64,000 nucleotides of DNA from assembly GCF_025144665.1 (NCBI RefSeq), contig NZ_CP102294.1, forward strand, positions 620,001 to 684,000. The letters run 5' to 3'. The notes under the pieces are model-generated. The model worked only from the letters and a program-made list of their open reading frames with translations. It made no database searches and had not been told where the DNA came from. This stretch comes from Alistipes ihumii AP11. GTDB taxonomy: Bacteria > Bacteroidota > Bacteroidia > Bacteroidales > Rikenellaceae. The translations under genes were made by a program, and so were the position numbers. This document shows positions 54,756-63,292 of this stretch, piece by piece (the first letter of the stretch is position 1; every line of letters begins with the position of its first letter).

Positions 54756-55184
54756 ATGATGCCTGCAAGAAGATCACAGAACTGGCTGCCGGGAATCTTC
54801 AACGATTTCTTCGGCAACGAATGGGTAGAGAAAACCAACACCGCCTCGCCGGCGATCAATATCATCGAGTCGGACAACGACTACAAAGTCGAAGTGGCCG
54901 CCCCGGGAATGACCAAGGACGACTTTTCGATCAAGATCGATCCGGAGAACCAGTTGATCGTGTCGATGGAAAAGAAAACGGAGAACGACGAGAAAGACAA
55001 GAAAGGCAAATATCTGCGCCGCGAGTTCTCGTACAGCCGCTTCCAGCAGATCATGGTGCTGCCGGAAAACGTCGAAAAAGACAAGATCGACGCGAAAGTC
55101 GAGAACGGCGTGCTGACGATCGACATTCCCAAGAAGGTCGTCGAGCCCGAGGAAAAGAAGATGAAGGAGATCGCTATCAAATAA
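54756..55184 (+). CDS. Small heat shock protein (Hsp20/alpha-crystallin)
   Basis: A 142-residue chaperone that holds unfolded proteins during stress. The alpha-crystallin domain runs from about 34 to 125 (SPAINIIESDNDYKVEVAAP, KYLRREFSYSRF and the ENGVLTIDIPKK strand with the G-V-L motif), with a short N-terminal arm (FNDFFGNEW) and a C-terminal tail ending MKEIAIK that has an I-x-I-like AIK end. Two ATGs lie in tandem (54756 and 54759); the first is 8 bases from a perfect Shine-Dalgarno. It stands alone between the mutS terminator and its own hairpin. Confidence 0.93.
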   Translation: MMPARRSQNWLPGIFNDFFGNEWVEKTNTASPAINIIESDNDYKVEVAAPGMTKDDFSIKIDPENQLIVSMEKKTENDEKDKKGKYLRREFSYSRFQQIMVLPENVEKDKIDAKVENGVLTIDIPKKVVEPEEKKMKEIAIK

Positions 55185-55213
55185 GCAAGAAAGCGCAGAG
55201 AAGCGCTTCGCGA

Positions 55214-55252
55214 TGAAGAGCGGGACAGCCGGCGGGCTGCCCCGCTCTTTCA
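55214..55252 (+). terminator. Probable terminator after hsp20
   Basis: A stem of about 15 bp with one mismatch (55215-55230 with 55235-55251) followed by a weakly T-rich stretch, 30 bases after the stop. Confidence 0.6.
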
Positions 55253-55335
55253 TGTATTGTCCCGCAGGGGAAAGCCGGACTGCCGCTACGGACGACGCGG
55301 CCAACAGATCGTGAGAACGGAGCCCGCCGGATCCC

Positions 55336-56274
55336 TCACGATCCGCCGGCCTCGGCATCGATCAGATAGCGTTCGATACGAGGAAACGGGGCGTCCCGAA
55401 GCAGAACCGTCTTGCGCCCGTCCAGCAGATAGAGCGTCGGAATGGCTTTCAGATCGTACAGCTCGGCGCTCTTTATTTTCAGGTCGGCATCGTAGGCATT
55501 GATCCACGCCGAGGGAAAATGCGGCAAATAGTCGCGCCACGCCTTCATATCCTCGTCGGGATAAACGGCCAGCACCTTGACCTTTCCTCGGGCAATCATC
55601 CTGCCGACGGGCTCGGACGCAACGATCTGCCCGATCGTCTCCTTACAAGCGGTACAGCCCGGATTGTTCAGGAAAAGAATCGTATAGTCGGCTTTCACGC
55701 CGTACAGCGTACCCCACGCTCCCGAGGCGAGCCGGTAGCGGAAATCGGTTGCCGGCGTCCCGGGACGATTGCGCCGGGCCAGCTCCAGTCGGTAACGGGC
55801 CCGGACCTTGTCCGCCTCGCCGAGCCTCTCGGAAGCGATCATCGCCTCGAGCGCGGGAATATAGAGCTCCTCGTTACGCATCGGCGAATTGGGATCGTAC
55901 AGGTATTTCTCGAACAGCCCGACAAAATAGCCGTACATCGCCGAATCGGCCTCGGCTTTCGACAAAGTGATCCGGACGGACTGCGAAGCGAGTTCGCCGT
56001 GCATCTGCCCGAGCAGATTGACGTAGTCGGCGAACGCCTGCTCGGTCACCTCGGGCAAATCGACGTAGGAGGTGTCGGAGAAGTCGAAATGATTCCAGTA
56101 ATTCTTCGCCACGTACTCGGCACGCTGCTCGGGCGTATCGAGCAGCATAGGCACGTCGACCGTTCGGAACATCTTGGGTTCGGAGCCAGGCCTTGCGACG
56201 GTTTCGGCCTTGCGGGACGTCTCGCGGCAAGCGGTCAGGCCGAGAAGCAATAAAACGGCAAGCACTCTTTTCAT
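55336..56274 (-). CDS. DUF5106 / thioredoxin-fold lipoprotein
   Basis: A 312-residue lipoprotein (MKRVLAVLLLLGLTACRE, lipobox LTAC). The first domain (about 40-170) matches DUF5106 as I remember it (VPMLLDTPEQRAEYVAKNYW, FDFSDTSYVDLPEVTEQAF). The second is thioredoxin-like, with a CxxC in FLNNPGCTACKETIGQI and the cis-Pro region LKAIPTLYLLDG. It should act in a thiol-disulfide reaction in the periplasm; the partner is unknown. ATG 56274 is preferred over 56286 because the signal peptide starts there. It follows the AsmA-like gene by only 19 bases and may be co-transcribed with it. Confidence 0.85.
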   Translation of the reverse strand: MKRVLAVLLLLGLTACRETSRKAETVARPGSEPKMFRTVDVPMLLDTPEQRAEYVAKNYWNHFDFSDTSYVDLPEVTEQAFADYVNLLGQMHGELASQSVRITLSKAEADSAMYGYFVGLFEKYLYDPNSPMRNEELYIPALEAMIASERLGEADKVRARYRLELARRNRPGTPATDFRYRLASGAWGTLYGVKADYTILFLNNPGCTACKETIGQIVASEPVGRMIARGKVKVLAVYPDEDMKAWRDYLPHFPSAWINAYDADLKIKSAELYDLKAIPTLYLLDGRKTVLLRDAPFPRIERYLIDAEAGGS

Positions 56275-56293
56275 CGGTAAACGCATGGCGAAT

Positions 56294-59200
56294 CTATCCG
56301 GTTATCGAAGGAAGCGTCTTCTGTCCGGTTCTCCGTTCCCGTTTCAACGCCTTGCGCTCCCTGCGGCGCTCCGCCCGCGACATCGTCTCGTCGGCGGGCT
56401 CCCGGGACCGTCCGGCAAGCGAATCGGGCTCCGAGGCAGGCACTCTCGCCGAAGAGTCGATCACGACCGAATCGGGCAAAATTCCTTCCTGCTGCAACAT
56501 CAGGCTGTCGGCACGGGAGAGTCGCTCGTCGGGAGACAGATAGGCCGAAGAATCGACGGTCGGAGCGATCCGCATCTCTCCGAGCGAAGCGGCATCGACG
56601 CCCCGGCGGAAAATATCGGTAATCGTACGACGCAAGTTCACGCGGGTAGTATCGATCAGACCGACGAACGACGGGAGATTCTCGCTCTTGTAGCGCGCGC
56701 GCCCTATCCGGAACTTGAACTTGTCGAGCGTACCGAAAATATTGACGCCCAGACGGAACGGAATAGGAGACTTCAGAACGGAAATATGATAGTCGAAACT
56801 CATGTCGAGCCGTTGGACTCCGCTGACAGCCGCCTTGTAACGATCCATCTCGACGATGAACGGGAATAGCTCGATCCGGTTGTCGTGCACGAGCAGATCG
56901 ACCGATATGCGGTCAATGAGATTCCGCTTGCGGTTCTTGAACCGGAGCATCTTGGATATTTCGGTAAACGTCTCGCCGTCGAGCAGCACGAGGTTCTCGC
57001 CCCGGATGCTGCAGGCGGCATTGAGCGTCGGCAGTTCGATGTTCATCATCGTATCGACCGCAGCCGTCGCGGCGATCGTACAATCGACCATACCTTCGAA
57101 CGAACGCAGCATCGGCAGCAGCGAATCGACCGAAGGCATCAGGGAGATCAGCCGTTCGACCTGCACGCGGCGGAGCTCCAGATCGAAACCCGTGACAATG
57201 TCGTCGCGGCTGCGGGTGGCATAAAGAGCCGTCAGGCTCATATCGCCCGCATTGGTTTTCGCCTGCAAATCCTTTAGCTGGACGCAACGGTCGCGGGCGA
57301 TCAGATCGCCCGAAAGCGAATGCAGCACCAGCGTAGAGTAAAGGCCGTAGCGAACGCAGAGACCGACATGCAGATCGATATTGGACGGGATGACGATCAG
57401 CGGACTACCGGCCGAATCGGCATCAGCCATCCCGCTGCCTTCCTCGATGAGCTGCTGCAAGCGCTCGCTGCTCTCGGCCTCGGCCAGCGATTGCCAGTAT
57501 TGTTCGGACTTTTCGCCGTAAGCCGCACCGGCCATTGCCGCACGAGCCAGCTCGTTGAAGTTCAGCGTATCGGATTCGATTTCCATATCCACCTCGAGCA
57601 CGCCGCGCCCGGAGAGCGCCCGCCTGAGATTCCCGATGCGCCCGGTCAGCTCAAGCGACGAGACTCCGGAACGTATCTGGGTATTTTTCAGTTCGATCTC
57701 ATTCGTCGTAAAGCGCATATCCACCCGACGCAACCGGTTCGGAAGCGGGAAATAGGGCGTAACGACGCGCCCGCCCGCAGCCTTCACCGAACCGTTCGCA
57801 TCCCAACGGCGCAACATCTCGCCGAGCGACCGGTCGATCCGCATATCGATATCCGACCCGGCGAAATCGTCCTGACGGGCCATCGTACCGCGACGTCTCT
57901 GCGCTCTCCAGTGAGCGAACAAGGAATCCCGCGCAACGGCGGGATAGACCCCCTGCAACGAATCGAGCAGCAGACGACGGCGCGCCGAATCGAACCGACG
58001 GGCCGCCAGCGTAGCGCTCATATCGACATGGCTGCCGAACAGATCGTAACGCTCCACTCCGTTTCGTACATTCATCATCCGGGCATCGTAAGAAAGACCG
58101 AGCAAAGGTACGGCGGCATTCCCGGCAGAAGGTTCGATGCGGAAAGTGCTTTGGACCGAATGCAGCCTCAGCGAGGAAGAGTCGGACAAGGAAACTTCGA
58201 AATAACGCGCCCCTACCCCTCCGGCCAGCGGGTGGACGACCGTCGTGTCTCCTCCGAGCGATGCCGCGTCGCTTCGGACCCCGGCGCCGACTTTCGAAGC
58301 GATCAGCCGCAGCTGGTTCTTCCAATCGACATGCATCGTATCGGCCGTTACGACCATGCGGAGCGTCTGCAAGCCGTCGAAGCTCGTAGAATCGTTCCTT
58401 CCTTCTTCCGAACCGAAAGTCAGCACGCCTCCGCGGACCATCAGAGAAACGGTATCCTCCGGCATATCGATCCCGATGTCGTCCAGGGTCACCCGACCGC
58501 CCAAACGGACCTGACCGATATGAGTCATATTCAGCTGACTGAGCCGGAAACGGGCGCCGGCATCGATACCCAGACGGCCCCGAACCCCGATTCCTCGCTG
58601 CGACGGGAACAAGACGGACAACGTGTCGAGATCGACCGCCCCGGCCACCCTCGCCGCTACGGACGGATCGCCCAACGCATTCCAGACCGTCGCATCGGCA
58701 TCCAGCGTCATGCCGGCTCCCTGCATGAACAGACGTCTCAGTACGAACCCTATCGAATCGGGCCGGGCCGAACGGTAGAACAGCGAGGCGTCGAGAGCCA
58801 GACGGTCGAGACGGGTCTTGGCATTCCTATACCCGAGATAGCCCCCGTCGGTCTTCAACTCGACCGAGAAATCGGGCAAACGGCCGTCGGACATACGGTA
58901 GCTGCCCCTGACATTCACATTCATATCGAGGGCGATATCCGTTTCGATTCCTTTCAGAGAAGGGGAAAGACCTTCGGGTACCAAACCGATCAGCCGGGCG
59001 ACAGAAAGCGGCCGGATACGACAGTTCAGACGCGAATCGATACTGTCGGCAGACAGGTCGACCCGTCCGTCGAGACGCACCGGAATGCCGCCCGCTTCGA
59101 GCGTCAGCCCATCGAACAGGATTCCTCCGCGCCGGCGGGTATCGAACGCGAATCCCCCGTGCAACGAGACGGGCAAATCTCGACAAAAGTCGAGCGTATC

Positions 59201-59932
59201 GACCCGGACGCTGCTCCGGCTCTCCCAGTCGATCCGGTAGGTCTGGCCGGAAGTCCCTTTCAAGCTCAGCATGTTCAGATCGAGCTCGGCTTTCGTGCGG
59301 TCGGGACGGCTGTCGTAGACGATATGAGCCGTGTCGCGCACCGTCAGGCGGGCGACGTGCAGATAAAAGTCGGAAGCGGAAACCGTATCGTTTTCGGAGG
59401 AAACCGTATCGGCCGCATAGATTTCCCAGTTCGCCCGCCCCGATGGGGCCACATAGGCATAAACGCGGGGACGGCGCAGATCGATCCGGCGGACGACCAA
59501 GCGCGAAGCGAGCAGCTGGGGCAGATCGAGCGCCAGCGTAAACTCGTCGAAACGCAACAGCGTATCGGCTGCGGCGGGTATTTCCGCGCGCAACGAATCG
59601 GGCAGGCCCTCGAAGGCCCGGGAAACGATCTGGCCTCCTTTGAGACGAACGCCCACGTTAGGGAAATGCCGTACCAGCGAAAGCGATACGGTATCGAACC
59701 CGATCCGAGCATTCAGCACCCGGCTGGCATACTCGTTGACGAGCGGTGTCAGACGGGCGGGGGTAAGCACCAGAGCCACGCCGCCCAGAACCAGCCCGGT
59801 CAAAAGGATCAGCGAAGCCAAAGCGACCAATGAAATCTTAGCGACCCGGCGGCCGACCCGTCTCGGCGGACGCACGGGCATATCGTCTTCCTGCACGGAT
59901 CGGACGGAAGGATCGGACGGTCGTCGTGTCAT
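56294..59932 (-). CDS. Giant AsmA-family protein
   Basis: A 1212-residue envelope protein with one N-terminal membrane helix (about 31-55, VALASLILLTGLVLGGVALVL) and a very long beta-rich periplasmic part. It begins like AsmA (LNARIGFDTVSLSLVRHFPN, VRLKGGQIVSRAFEGLP) and ends with the DUF-type C-terminal helix region (RLGVNIFGTLDKFKFRIGRA). AsmA-like proteins form long beta-grooves thought to carry phospholipids between the inner and outer membranes. The tail contains a charged, Arg-rich stretch (MSRAERRRERKALKRERRTG). A -7 element lies at 59959; the DUF5106 gene follows closely. Confidence 0.85.
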   Translation of the reverse strand: MTRRPSDPSVRSVQEDDMPVRPPRRVGRRVAKISLVALASLILLTGLVLGGVALVLTPARLTPLVNEYASRVLNARIGFDTVSLSLVRHFPNVGVRLKGGQIVSRAFEGLPDSLRAEIPAAADTLLRFDEFTLALDLPQLLASRLVVRRIDLRRPRVYAYVAPSGRANWEIYAADTVSSENDTVSASDFYLHVARLTVRDTAHIVYDSRPDRTKAELDLNMLSLKGTSGQTYRIDWESRSSVRVDTLDFCRDLPVSLHGGFAFDTRRRGGILFDGLTLEAGGIPVRLDGRVDLSADSIDSRLNCRIRPLSVARLIGLVPEGLSPSLKGIETDIALDMNVNVRGSYRMSDGRLPDFSVELKTDGGYLGYRNAKTRLDRLALDASLFYRSARPDSIGFVLRRLFMQGAGMTLDADATVWNALGDPSVAARVAGAVDLDTLSVLFPSQRGIGVRGRLGIDAGARFRLSQLNMTHIGQVRLGGRVTLDDIGIDMPEDTVSLMVRGGVLTFGSEEGRNDSTSFDGLQTLRMVVTADTMHVDWKNQLRLIASKVGAGVRSDAASLGGDTTVVHPLAGGVGARYFEVSLSDSSSLRLHSVQSTFRIEPSAGNAAVPLLGLSYDARMMNVRNGVERYDLFGSHVDMSATLAARRFDSARRRLLLDSLQGVYPAVARDSLFAHWRAQRRRGTMARQDDFAGSDIDMRIDRSLGEMLRRWDANGSVKAAGGRVVTPYFPLPNRLRRVDMRFTTNEIELKNTQIRSGVSSLELTGRIGNLRRALSGRGVLEVDMEIESDTLNFNELARAAMAGAAYGEKSEQYWQSLAEAESSERLQQLIEEGSGMADADSAGSPLIVIPSNIDLHVGLCVRYGLYSTLVLHSLSGDLIARDRCVQLKDLQAKTNAGDMSLTALYATRSRDDIVTGFDLELRRVQVERLISLMPSVDSLLPMLRSFEGMVDCTIAATAAVDTMMNIELPTLNAACSIRGENLVLLDGETFTEISKMLRFKNRKRNLIDRISVDLLVHDNRIELFPFIVEMDRYKAAVSGVQRLDMSFDYHISVLKSPIPFRLGVNIFGTLDKFKFRIGRARYKSENLPSFVGLIDTTRVNLRRTITDIFRRGVDAASLGEMRIAPTVDSSAYLSPDERLSRADSLMLQQEGILPDSVVIDSSARVPASEPDSLAGRSREPADETMSRAERRRERKALKRERRTGQKTLPSITG

Positions 59933-60262
59933 AAGCCTGTACGGAAATATTTCTCACGCAAATATAGCAATTTTCGCGCGCCTGTCGCATCTCCCTATCG
60001 CGGAAGATACCCGCACGGAAAGCCCGTTCACGCCCGGCCGAACTCCGCGCGTCTTTCGGCACCGTACAGTCTTTCCGTTCCGGAACCGGCTCCGAGCGGA
60101 AGCCGGCAACGGATTCATGGAAACGGCTTATATTCCTACGAAGAAATACCACGGCACAAGCCGAAAACCAAAGCAACTACCGCTCCGATTCACAAAGCCG
60201 CCGGCCGACGCAAAGCCTGCCCGGCATCTCTCCGCGGAACGCTCGTCCGAATCGGCTACCCG
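59933..60262. other. Intergenic stretch upstream of the AsmA-like gene
   Basis: About 330 bases with no supported gene. It holds the candidate -7 element at 59959-59966. The rest is GC-rich and unremarkable, and contains the 3' side of the GDPD gene, for which I see no clear terminator. Confidence 0.45.
59959..59966 (-). promoter_or_regulatory. Candidate -7 element (TATATTTG) for the AsmA-like gene
   Basis: TATATTTG on the minus strand lies 26 bases before ATG 59932; no clear -33 match is seen. Confidence 0.5.
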
Positions 60263-61174
60263 TCAATGTTGTCCGCGCGCTTCGAGGTAGCGAATCAGAG
60301 GCCCGGGCCGGTCGGTCTGGATAATCCGTGCGCCCAGCGAGTCGATCAGCACCCCGTATACGCTGTCGGGTTCCGTCTCGGCCCGGTCGTCGTAGCGGCT
60401 GCCGGCCATGCCCTTCCACATCGTGTTGTACCAGATCAGCGCCCGACCGGCGAGCATCTTCTCGGCTTCGAGCGGCACACGCGTCGTATCGTTTCCATAA
60501 AGCAGCTCGTAAGCCGCCGGACGTATCTTTTCCTGAAAATCGGCAATCGCCTCCAACGCCCCCTCCTTGTCGAGATGGACGATCGGCATGTAGACGATCC
60601 GGTCGAGGTACTTCCCGAGCGCTTCCTGCACGCGGTCGGCCGGCTGCGTTCCCTTCATCAGCACCTGGCGGGCGACTCCCAGCGAATCGGCCAGAAAAAA
60701 CACATCGTCGAAAATATCGAAGCCCTTGTCGATATTGAACAGGATCCGGTCGCGTCCGAGCTCGAACACTTCGTCCAGCGTCGGCACGAGCAAGTCGGTC
60801 AGCGTACCGTCGGGAGCTTTCAGCCGGCATCGGCGGATCGAGTCGAACGTCAGCGAGGCCACCTCGCCCCGACCGTTCGTCGTCCGGTCGATCGTCGCGT
60901 CGTGCATCAGCACCAGACGTCCGTCGGCGGTCCGACGAATGTCGATCTCGACGACATCGACCCCCATCTCGATCGCATGCCGCATGGCGGGCAGTGAGTT
61001 CTCGACGCTATGCTTCCAGTCTCCCCTATGAGCGACCACCACGACCGAGGAGGTATTCGGATCGTACAGTTTCCGCAGAATGCTGTCGACCCGTGTCGGC
61101 TCCTGCGCCTGAGGAGCGCCGGAACAAGAAAAGGCCGCGAATCCGACCGCCAGAATCAACCATAGATTTTTCAT
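60263..61174 (-). CDS. Glycerophosphodiester phosphodiesterase, lipoprotein
   Basis: A 303-residue TIM-barrel phosphodiesterase that cleaves glycerophosphodiesters to glycerol-3-phosphate and an alcohol. The N-terminus is a lipoprotein signal (MKNLWLILAVGFAAFSCSG). The active site is clear: VVAHRGDWKHSVENSLPA with the first catalytic His, DVVEIDIRRTADGRLVLMHD with the metal Glu and Asp and the second His, and TIDRTTNGRG. It may salvage phospholipid head groups outside the inner membrane. ATG 61174 was chosen for the signal peptide; upstream extension is not family-like. Confidence 0.93.
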   Translation of the reverse strand: MKNLWLILAVGFAAFSCSGAPQAQEPTRVDSILRKLYDPNTSSVVVVAHRGDWKHSVENSLPAMRHAIEMGVDVVEIDIRRTADGRLVLMHDATIDRTTNGRGEVASLTFDSIRRCRLKAPDGTLTDLLVPTLDEVFELGRDRILFNIDKGFDIFDDVFFLADSLGVARQVLMKGTQPADRVQEALGKYLDRIVYMPIVHLDKEGALEAIADFQEKIRPAAYELLYGNDTTRVPLEAEKMLAGRALIWYNTMWKGMAGSRYDDRAETEPDSVYGVLIDSLGARIIQTDRPGPLIRYLEARGQH

Positions 61175-61578
61175 AATCAACAATGCGTTAAATTTCGGGA
61201 CATATTTCTTCCTCCTCGCGTCAGACAAGCGGTATTCCCTCGACAAAAACGATCCGGACCGGCAATCCGCCGGGCACGGCATCGTCGCGAAGCGTTACGC
61301 GAAAGGAGCGTAGCGATCGGGAAAAATTCTCCGATAACCTTACACAAAGGTAAGAATTTCGGAATAATCGCCACGCTTCCCGAAGTAAACTTATCGTAAC
61401 TTCATCCGCCGGCTTCCCCGTCCCCGACACGAAACGACGAACCTCCCGTCCGCCACACCGGACCCGCACGAGGCCATTCCCCTTCTGCCGGAACAAGCGT
61501 CCATGCAGGAAAACGAAGCCGGCCGGTTCAAAGAACCGGCCGGCCGCTATCATCTGACTGAAGACTTCCGCCTCGTCC
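61175..61578. other. Intergenic stretch between the GDPD and alcohol dehydrogenase genes
   Basis: About 400 bases without a supported gene. It holds the terminator for the upstream dehydrogenase gene (61509-61544) and a TACCTTTG -7-like element (minus strand, 61345-61352) that could start the GDPD transcript about 165 bases before its ATG. Confidence 0.45.
61509..61544 (-). terminator. Intrinsic terminator of the alcohol dehydrogenase gene
   Basis: A perfect 12-bp GC stem (61518-61529 with 61533-61544, loop of three bases) followed on the minus strand by TTCGTTTTCC, 34 bases after the stop. Confidence 0.8.
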
Positions 61579-62733
61579 TTAGAACGCTTTCTTATAAATG
61601 GCGAGAATCTCCTCTACGTTCGTCTGACGGGGATTGCCCGGCGTGCAGACATCGTTGAAAGCCGCCTGCGCCAGCGTCGGCAGACCGCTTTCGGGAACGC
61701 CGATCTCGCTCAGGTGCTGCGGAATGCGAACACGGATAGCCAAATCCTTCACGGCCTTGACTGCGGCATCGGCAGCCTCGTCGTCACTCATGGACGACGT
61801 ATCGACGCCCATCGCTTCGGCGATCGTGCGGTACTTGGCCTTGGCGGCCTCCTTGTTATACTCCATCACGAACGGCAACAGCAGCGCGTTGGCCACGCCG
61901 TGCGGAATGTCGTAGTAGGCGCCCAGCGGGTGAGCCATGCCGTGCACCAGTCCCAGCCCGACGTTCGAGAATGCCATGCCGGCGATGTACTGAGCCGTCG
62001 CCATGCCGTCGCGGGCCTCGATATCGGAGGGATTCTCGACGGCCTTGGGCAGCCACTTGGCAATCATCTCGATGGCTTTGGTCTCGAACATATCGCTCAT
62101 TTCCCATGCGCCCAGCGTAATCAGGCCCTCGATCGCGTGCGTCAGCGCATCCATGCCGGTCGATGCGGTCAGACCGCGCGGCATCGAAAGCATCAGCTCG
62201 GGGTCGATGATCGCGAGCGTCGGGATGTCGTTCGGATCGACGCATACCATTTTTTTGACGTTCTCCTCGTCCGTAATCACGTAGTTGATCGTCACCTCGG
62301 CAGCCGTGCCGGCCGTCGTCGGCAGCGCGATGACGGGAACCGACTTTTTCTTCGTATTGGCTACGCCCTCGAGCGACACCACGTCGGAGAACTCGGGGTT
62401 GTTGATGATGATCCCGATCGCCTTCGAGGTATCCATCGACGAGCCGCCGCCGATCGCGATCATGAAATCGGCTCCGGCCGCCTGGAACGCGGCGATGCCG
62501 GCCTTCACGTTCTTCACGGTAGGGTTCGGCTTCACTTCGTCGAAAATCTCGTAAGGAATGTTCGCATCCTTCAGCACGGCAATCACCTGATCGGCTACGC
62601 CGAACTTGATCAGATCCTTGTCGGTCACGATCAGCGCCTTCTTGTAACCGCGCTTGGCAACCTCTTCCGCGATTACCTTTCTCGAGCCGGCTCCGAAATA
62701 GGAGGTCTCGTTGAGAATCATTCTGTAAGCCAT
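61579..62733 (-). CDS. fucO: Iron-containing alcohol dehydrogenase, lactaldehyde reductase-like
   Basis: A 384-residue group III alcohol dehydrogenase. Visible landmarks are the NAD-binding GGGSSMDTSKAIGI, PTTAGTAAEVT, and the iron ligands of GMDALTHAIEG (Asp, His) and HGMAHPLGAYYDIPHG (two His). It is most like FucO, which reduces L-lactaldehyde from fucose or rhamnose breakdown to 1,2-propanediol; the rhamnosidase gene upstream fits this idea, though other aldehydes are possible. ATG 62733 (MAYRMILNETSYFG) fits the family. A -7 element and terminator flank it. Confidence 0.85.
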   Translation of the reverse strand: MAYRMILNETSYFGAGSRKVIAEEVAKRGYKKALIVTDKDLIKFGVADQVIAVLKDANIPYEIFDEVKPNPTVKNVKAGIAAFQAAGADFMIAIGGGSSMDTSKAIGIIINNPEFSDVVSLEGVANTKKKSVPVIALPTTAGTAAEVTINYVITDEENVKKMVCVDPNDIPTLAIIDPELMLSMPRGLTASTGMDALTHAIEGLITLGAWEMSDMFETKAIEMIAKWLPKAVENPSDIEARDGMATAQYIAGMAFSNVGLGLVHGMAHPLGAYYDIPHGVANALLLPFVMEYNKEAAKAKYRTIAEAMGVDTSSMSDDEAADAAVKAVKDLAIRVRIPQHLSEIGVPESGLPTLAQAAFNDVCTPGNPRQTNVEEILAIYKKAF

Positions 62734-63229
62734 AACGATTATGTTTAGTTGATGTTTTAGATATTTTTCCGCGCACAAAAATAACACATATATTCGCCAA
62801 TCGGAAGATTTTTTTCAAGTCTTTCGACCCGAAAGCGAATTTCGGTGCTGCCGGAGCGACCGCAAGGCCGCAACCGGACCTGCCGGAGCCCTGTCCGATC
62901 CGAAAAGGCTGGATACCGTGACCCGATCCATCCCGCGAACGCTCCGGGAACTTCCGTCGGAGCCCCGCCGCTCCCTGCCCCGGCCGAACGGAGCAAAACC
63001 GTCGGCGAAACAAGCCCGAGAGCGAATCGGTCCCGTTTCTCCCCTCCCGGTCCGGGAAGCGAAACCGGAAACGGACAAGACGCAAACACGGTACTCACTA
63101 TCCGGAACATGTCCGGCCTTCCTGTAGCCCGGACACGCGCGGACGGCATCGGACGACAAAGCGGTCGGCCCGAAGCCCGTACCGTCCGAAACCCGCACCG
63201 GGCCCCGGCAGGACAGACCGCAATCCATG
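62734..63229. other. Gene-free stretch between the rhamnosidase and dehydrogenase genes
   Basis: About 500 bases with no supported gene. It contains the promoter element of the dehydrogenase (62776-62783) in an AT-rich patch; the rest is GC-rich and without recognisable protein similarity. Confidence 0.5.
62776..62783 (-). promoter_or_regulatory. Candidate -7 element (TATTTTTG) for the alcohol dehydrogenase gene
   Basis: TATTTTTG on the minus strand lies 42 bases before ATG 62733. There is no TTTG at the right distance. Confidence 0.45.
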
Positions 63230-63265
63230 AAAAAGAAGCTCGCGGAACCTTCCCGGTTCCGCGAG
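63230..63265 (-). terminator. Intrinsic terminator of the rhamnosidase gene
   Basis: An 11-bp perfect stem (63239-63249 with 63255-63265) is followed on the minus strand by TTCTTTTTC, 28 bases after the stop. Confidence 0.85.
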
Positions 63266-63292
63266 TCTTCCTCGCCGTTCATGCCCGAACGA

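Noticed and set aside
57320-59833. 837-codon plus-strand frame opposite the AsmA-like gene
   Set aside because: The AsmA-like protein with a clear membrane helix is on the minus strand; the other frame is rich in Arg/Gln/His like other shadows here.
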